Shown in pieces: positions 58,325-64,000 of a DNA stretch of 64,000 nt. The DNA comes from Diadema setosum. Lineage: Eukaryota > Echinodermata > Echinoidea > Diadematoida > Diadematidae. The stretch is taken from assembly GCF_964275005.1 (NCBI RefSeq), contig NC_092686.1:17126547-17190546 (forward strand), read 5' to 3'. The position numbers and the translations under genes were made by a program. Below the pieces are notes generated by a model that saw only the letters and a program-made list of their open reading frames with translations, made no database searches and had not been told where the DNA came from. Every line of letters starts with the position of its first letter. The stretch's first letter is position 1.

Positions 58325-58903
58325 ATGTCTAGTCCAATGCTGACGGCAATGCGCGAGAGAGTGATAGCGCTTAGGCAGGAGGGCTACAAACAGACTCGTA
58401 TAGGAGAAATCCTAGGGATTTCACAGGGTGCAGTCTCTAAAATCGTGAGAGAAGAACGTGCGGCCACGGAAATCACCAGGACGTCCCAGACTGACAACAA
58501 GTAGAGATGATCGCCAACTGTTGAAAATGAGCCACAGAAACCGGAAGTTACCCGCGAGTCGTCTTCCCGACGCTTATGGAGGAGACATCATGGAATCAAC
58601 GTCTCAAGATCAACAGTCAATCTTCAACGTGGCTACCGAGCACGATGATTGGTTAGATGTCCACGCCTGACGGTTTGCCACAGGATAGCTCGTCTCCTAT
58701 GGGCCAGGCCGGCAGCACAGAACGCTTCAACTGGAACATTCGCAACATGTTATCTTCATGGACGAGATAGAGCCGGTTCATCCTTGACCGTATGCAGATG
58801 GGAGACAGCGAGTTCGTCGGTTAGGTGGGGAAAGCCTTCGGGATGACTGTGTCCACCAGACAACCCAAGGTGGAGGAGGCCAAGTGATGATCTGGGCCAG
58901 AAT
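58325..58903 (+). pseudogene. Tc1-like transposase remnant
   Basis: ATG at 58325 opens MSSPMLTAMRERVIALRQEG and a helix-turn-helix (GYKQTRIGEILGISQGAVSK), the paired-like DNA-binding domain of Tc1 transposases. Further pieces follow in other frames: KSPGRPRLTTSRDDRQLLKM, CPRLTVCHRIARLLWAR, then GGGGQVMIWAR, the block near the second catalytic Asp of the DDE domain. At least three frame changes and a missing C-terminus make it inactive. It ends where a LINE 3' end begins. Confidence 0.85.
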
Positions 58904-59215
58904 CCATTACGGCAGATAATCCGTGATTCTCCTTATGACACCTTCAAAATCAGACTCAAAACATATCTATTCAATGGACTGTAGTTCGATTCACTGATTC
59001 CATGTCATCCAATCTATTTCGTTTAATTACTTATTATAATGTCATGCAATGTAATGTAATATAATGTAATTTAATGTAATATTGTTAACGTGATGTTATA
59101 TAATTTATTATGCTTTTCATAATCCTTGTCATGTATTAATTTAAGATTTAAATGTTAAGCGCTTATACTGTAATAAGCGCTATATAAATGTACATTATTA
59201 TTATTATTATTATTC
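58904..59215 (+). mobile_element. LINE 3' end with ATT tail
   Basis: Ends an RT reading frame (IRDSPYDTFKIRLKTYLFNG, stop at 58981-58983), followed by a 3' UTR with TAATAAGCGCTATATAAATG and an (ATT)n tail at about 59192-59213. 5'-truncated. Confidence 0.8.
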
Positions 59216-59687
59216 ATCTCATCTCACACCAGCATTGATGAGAAATGTTGCCTTCCAGCCTTTCCAAGCTGGTACATTTTGCGATACATGAAGTCCTTTA
59301 GATCATTATACGAGGAACAGGAGACGAGAGAAGTCATTGGGACTAAGACAGGATTTGTTTTAACATAGTAAACTGCGGGCATATGCAGAAATCATACTGC
59401 TTTCTCAGGGAGTATAATAAGGGATAAAATTGAATAAACAAGTATAATGCAGGTATATAAGACCTAAAGTGAAAACAAAACAAATCTAAACTAAACAAAA
59501 AAGAGGCAATTGTGAGCAAACATTATAACCATTGCAGATATATAGGTAAACCAGTCTGTAGGTATTACTTTTATTGTCTGCTTCACAACTTTCCATTTAC
59601 TTCCTCCGAAAGAATGCACCAGATCGCATTCCATTTCTAAAAATATGAAACCAGTCTGAAGTGGGTGGAGAATACCCCTCACACTAA
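59216..59687. other. Non-coding stretch
   Basis: Nothing recognised. Confidence 0.4.
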
Positions 59688-60068
59688 GAAATACGGGTTC
59701 AAATTTGAACCCCAAAATTGTCCCTATACAACCACCCTAATGGGTGCAACTTTGCACCGCAATAAGCCGCAATTTTCACCCTTAGCGGTGCAATTCGCTG
59801 AATTTTGAGCCTGAATTTTGTGCTAATCAAGGGTGCAAACATGCACCATACACATTAATACACTGTGAATTAAACATTTGGACCACGAGTACCAAGGTTT
59901 TGAAGATCAAACTTACACTCTAATGGATATGTCCGCAGCTTTGTAGGTATGAATATAAATATTAAGATATTTAATTATCTACTTGTATAATAAAAGGTAC
60001 AAATGTGCACCCCAGGGTGCTTGTATGGGGACAAATAAGGTGCAAATTTGAACCTTTATTTTTTTTTG
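59688..60068. mobile_element. MITE with GGTTCAAATTTGAACC-type ends
   Basis: Left arm GGGTTCAAATTTGAACCCCA then TTGTCCCTATACAACCACCCT; the right arm is the inverse of AGGTTCAAATTTGCACC and TTGTCCCCATACAAGCACCCT. It contains several GGGTGCAAA/TTTGCACC blocks. Confidence 0.7.
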
Positions 60069-61948
60069 TGCTCCATACCTCCCCCCCCCCCCCGTCCACC
60101 TCCGACTGACTTTCACAGAGTGAAGGCGCAGTCAAAAGGAACAAGAGAGGTATTATACAATTAGCACGCTTTTATACAGTCCAGATCTATATGTAATTAT
60201 CTGGGCCTATCTGGGGATTGAAACATTTCCAAATAATCCAACGTGTGCACACCAGATCGGTTTTTCAATTTCCATTCCAAATATGCAAAAGCTCCCTCAA
60301 AAACCACCCCTTCCGTCCTCCTCCATCAGTGCTATACTGACTTGTATATACACCAGTGAAGGCATTGCACACATGGGGTGTTTTTACAATTTCACACACA
60401 TCCTGTAGTATACATTATACATAAATCGACAGCTCCATTTGCGGAATTAATTGGATGATGAAATAAAAAGCAACTTCACCACATTAGAATGCATGAGTGG
60501 GGGCTCACCGTAAGAATTTATGAGTAAAAGGCTCGCACGAATTTCATAGCAACTAAATTCCATTACAATGCCGCTATCACCTTTCTTCTTTTGTTCTGCT
60601 TCCTCGAGCCCCCACTCGTGCATTCTTATGGTGAAGCTACATGTAAGTTACCATCCTTGTTCGTTGTGAATTCTTATAGATTTCAGATATTCTTGTTCCT
60701 TATCCCATTGCCCAATGACAATAAATTCTGAACCTCCGTGCCCATAATAACCAATTTAGGGCCTACACTTGTTCAAAATGTATACTATAAAGGTCTGAAA
60801 ATCATCTGAAGTTCTCCTTTAAGGCTCTTCACCCCAATTATTTTGAATAAAGAAAGTTTCCAAACATTGATAGTTCACCCAAGTGTCCATTGCATACCAG
60901 AGAATTCCCTTGAGTGTGTGTGTGTGGGGGGGGGGGGGGGTGGAGGGATACCCTTCCTCTCCCATCACCGCTCAGTAGGTGCTCTCCCTCTCGCGCATAT
61001 CATCCAATATTTTGCCCCCTCCCATTCCCCCTCCCCCCCCCCCCCCATCTTGAAAATGGTTCGACGCTTCTGATTTCCAAGTATAAAATATGGCTCACTA
61101 AATCTTGGTGTTATTATAGTGTCTGGTATTGGAAAACGTGACTTCCATCTCGATTCAAAGAGACCATTAGGTTGTGTAACATCGTTTGGGTTATCAGTAG
61201 GACAACAGTAAAAGGCGGGGTGACCGAGTCATCAAACGCTTTGTAAACATCACATGTTAAATGTGACAGATGTGTGCATTCGTCTTTCATTGTAGAGGCC
61301 TATTATATATCGCATTTTATGTCACATCTCATTAAAATTGAAATAATTATTTGAAACATGTTAAGTGTATGACTTGTGTGGATGTATGTACCTTTCGGGA
61401 TTGTGGTCAAGTGCGCTCAGAGGTATTCGGCCTATCTATGATGATCTAAACTTTGTGATTTTATCACTAAAACCTGGAATCTTTGCATTTTCGTGATGGG
61501 ACTTGCATCGCCACTACGGAGGAATTTCTTCATCATTATCTAACGATGGGCCAGAAGAGTATCCTTAGAAGCTTTCCCATCAATCATGATCATTTGCCGG
61601 TACCCATCTGACATCGTTTCAGGAGCAAAAATGCTAAGAATTTCAAACTTCCGCAGTGCACCTGTATGCTTGTGTACAAGTTCACCAATAAGCGCATTCT
61701 TCAGAATGTTCGAGCAATAATATTTGCCTCGGCACATTAGCTTACGATGACTATTTACGTGAGTTACTTAGTGAGAGTTGTTTTCAATGAGGCTCGTGAA
61801 AGAGGCTCGTATAAAGGCTGCTAAATTTGTATACTTTAAATAGCACAAGATGGGGTCTACTTCGTTAAAGCAGAGCTTACACAAATTAATCTTCGTTTCT
61901 CAATGGATGTCTCAAATAGTTCCCTGCCCACCATGGGAAGTACCCAGT
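60069..61948. other. Non-coding stretch with G/C tracts
   Basis: C-runs at 60079-60094, a TG/G-run at 60915-60940 and a C-run at 61033-61046. A TCACC...CCTCCCATCACCGCTCAGTA block resembles the tandem cores of the GC-rich elements. No gene recognised. Confidence 0.4.
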
Positions 61949-62211
61949 GGCCGATTTACGGGAGGAGGGGCCAAGGGTTCCCCCTCCTCCTTCGGCTGTC
62001 AAGTGAAAATGTGATGTGGAAAACGCCATAATTATGATTGTATTCAGACCCACACAGTGTGCTCCTAGCACCCTGTCTCAGGCTCAGCTAAACGTCTAAA
62101 AATGTGAAGACTTTTTGTCGTTGTTTTGCTTGTCATGGCCCGGCCATTGTCAGGGGGTTACACCCCCCCCCCCCCCCCCCAATATAGCAAAAAGCTTGAT
62201 CCGCCCCTGGT
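61949..62211. mobile_element. Short element with CAGTGGC-type ends
   Basis: Begins CAGTGGCCGATTTACGGG and ends TTGATCCGCCCCTG, inverse-like ends resembling those of the 385-2067 element. C-run inside. No matching flanking duplication. Confidence 0.4.
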
Positions 62212-62637
62212 CAAAGCAGGTCAAAGGATACACGCAGGCCGCGCCCAATCATGCTGCATTCTAGCGCGCGCGCACGCCCCCTGCGCAGCTGTTCATGATC
62301 GATCAAGCGTATTACGTTGTATCGATCTGCGAAATTGACAATAACATTTAGGGCAGCAGGCAGCAGAAACACTTCGTTATGATGCGATAGGCAACAAATT
62401 GACTACACAATTCCAGAGAGGCGAACGTACGTACTGACTTACAGTGGGACAGACGACGACTTGTGTAGCTAGCTAGAAGAAGTGAGACCAATCTTCACGC
62501 AAAACTGCACAGTCCTCCTGCTGTCTGGGTGGTGTCGTCGTCCTCAAACAGATTCATCGAAAAAAAAATAGTTTCACCCATTGTCGATCCCCTTCCCGGC
62601 ATCGCAGAAGATAATTCTGAAGACAGTGCGTTTCATC
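62212..62637 (+). promoter_or_regulatory. Probable promoter and 5' UTR of the right-edge gene
   Basis: GC- and CpG-rich near 62240-62290 (GCGCGCGCGCACGCCCCCTG then CGCAG), unlike the AT-rich surroundings, and located just before a good first coding exon. No TATA box seen. Inference from composition and position. Confidence 0.4.
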
Positions 62638-62717
62638 ATGGCTGCTGCTGGTAGTTTCATGCAGGTCGACATGCCGACACACTCACACTTTGATTGGCGC
62701 AAGAACATCACTTGCAG
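62638..62717 (+). CDS. Candidate first coding exon of a gene leaving the window
   Basis: ATG in the context TCATCATGG, then 26 codons: MAAAGSFMQVDMPTHSHFDW and RKNITC, ending in CTTGCAG followed by GTAAAT (donor at 62718). Exits in phase 2. I do not recognise the protein. Support comes from the start context, the donor, low-repeat sequence and the CpG-rich region upstream. No second exon was identified before 64000. Confidence 0.5.
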
Positions 62718-63622
62718 GTAAATAGATTCTGCTATTTCTAGACTTTGACGTTTACTAGATCTAGACAATAGACGGTCTAGGCCTAGGCCTACGTCTCTAT
62801 TTTGGATGAAAATCAGACACAGATAAACATCAGTCTGACAAATGCAAGATCACCAATTTACATAAATTTAGATCTCTAAAAGATCTAGATCTATATCTCT
62901 GTGGTGTTGTCATGTATGAAAGAATCTACAAATTACAAATACAATGTCAATGTCAGAATGAACAAGCATCATAAAAACAGAGTTTGGACATGGACATGCT
63001 TTTAAAACTAAAAAAGCTGCTGAGACCGTCTTCTTGAGTTTTAATGGCAGTGAATGATAGGACCTTCTCTGGTTTTCTAGTGTTTGTACTTTTTGTATTT
63101 TACTTGCACCTTTCTCTTTATATAGACCTATGTTTTTCTCCCAAACGTCACTGTTGGCCATTGAATGCACACGCACCCCATCCATCCCAGCCTAAAACTG
63201 CGACCAGCTCGAACGCAAAGCGTTTGGCTCCCACAGTATAACTGTGTCCAAGGAGCTCCCGAAGCTCCCCGGGGTTAATCCCAGGCCAGTTAGAATGAGC
63301 AAGAAAGGGGACAGAGGTTCTGCCTTCTTCAAGACAAGACATTCAATGGGACACAGCTCCACACCCAGGTTAAATTTACAGCAGAATTCCTGATTAACCA
63401 GAAAGCATTGTTAGTTCATTCACAATGCAGATTCCGCGTACCAATCACCACACACCTCTCTACTGCATCTGACACACCGCACGGTAAAAACCCACTCCAA
63501 GATTCGACCTCCTGTGCAAGAATTTGACTGCGCGCAAACCAAAAGCGTAGGACTTTACATGTAGGCCCTACAGTGTAGAAACTAGCTGGCAGTAGAATCT
63601 TGGACAGGGTTATTTTCTTCTG
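62718..63622. other. Probable first intron of the right-edge gene
   Basis: No repeat ends or coding exons recognised. AGATCTAGATCT-type palindromes occur near 62870-62895. Confidence 0.4.
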
Positions 63623-64000
63623 TTAAAGGGAAGATAAACCCCAAGAACAATGTGGATTGAGTGAAAGCAGCAACATTAGTAGAACACATCAGTGAAAGTT
63701 TGAAGAAAATCGGACAATCAATGCAAAAGTTATGAATTTTTAAAGTTTTGGTGTTGGAACCGCTGGATGAGGAGACTACTAGAGGTTATGACGTATGAGT
63801 GGACTACAATATCAAGAAAATATAAAGAAAATACTACAAAAATCCATTTTTCATGAAAATTACAAATTCCATCAACTTGATATTGACATATGTTAAGGGT
63901 AGCAATTATTCCCCCTGCTTTCTGAAAGCGGTTGGTCCACTGCTCTTTCATAATTCTAGAAAAGTGAATTTTTGTTGAATATCCTTTATATTTTCTTTGT
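63623..64000. mobile_element. TTAA-flanked MITE, cut by the window edge
   Basis: Starts TTAAAGGGAAGATAAACCCC and shares TTGAGTGAAAGCAGCAACAT, TAGTAGAACA and CAAAAGTTATGAATT blocks with the element at 48308-48867. The right end lies beyond the window. Confidence 0.75.

Noticed and set aside
62910-63185. 91-residue frame on the - strand
   Set aside because: No domain recognised, and it lies in a probable intron of a + strand gene.
1-64000. LTR retrotransposons, endogenous viruses or Polintons
   Set aside because: No paired long terminal repeats and no gag, integrase, capsid or polymerase-like frames were recognised on either strand.

Overview
The window looks like animal genomic DNA, most likely from an echinoderm and best matching a sea urchin. 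This rests on small exons with GT/AG introns, a tRNA-derived SINE, CR1/L2-type LINE 3' ends with short tandem tails, and dense short inverted-repeat elements that I recognise from memory as sea-urchin-type repeats; I ran no search. I saw no bacterial-style operon, CRISPR array, LTR element, endogenous virus or Polinton.

Positions 1-31,000 are built around an SLC15A3/SLC15A4-like proton-coupled oligopeptide/histidine transporter on the + strand. Eight coding exons (15356-28194) join in phase into about 602 residues, apart from one apparent single-base loss in exon 5. The first two exons, including the start codon, also occur upstream at 3255-3609 and 6001-6211 with intact splice sites and matching phases. 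The locus therefore has either alternative 5' modules or a truncated tandem paralogue. The two versions differ in the ExxER proton-coupling motif. Introns and flanks carry LINE ends, SINEs, inverted-repeat elements, a 2.3-kb fold-back element with RFX X-box-like palindromes, and a 175-bp tandem repeat.

Positions 31,000-39,900 are mostly repeats: LINE fragments, a 1.24-kb and a 1.41-kb element with terminal inverted repeats, fold-back elements and microsatellites.

Positions 39,900-50,000 hold a TMEM121-like multi-pass membrane protein on the - strand (45487-46512, one coding exon with a splice acceptor just upstream). Its downstream flank contains four regularly spaced nuclear-receptor DR1 motifs inside a 160-bp tandem repeat. 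The surrounding 6 kb has five copies of the palindrome TACCGGTA.

Positions 50,000-64,000 are again repeat-rich: several inverted-repeat families, a palindrome-in-palindrome structure with a LINE end inside it, a broken Tc1-type transposase joined to a LINE end, and short-unit satellites sharing a GAGCGAAGCGACCGAG-like motif. Near the right edge a likely first coding exon (62638-62717, +) opens a gene that continues outside the window.
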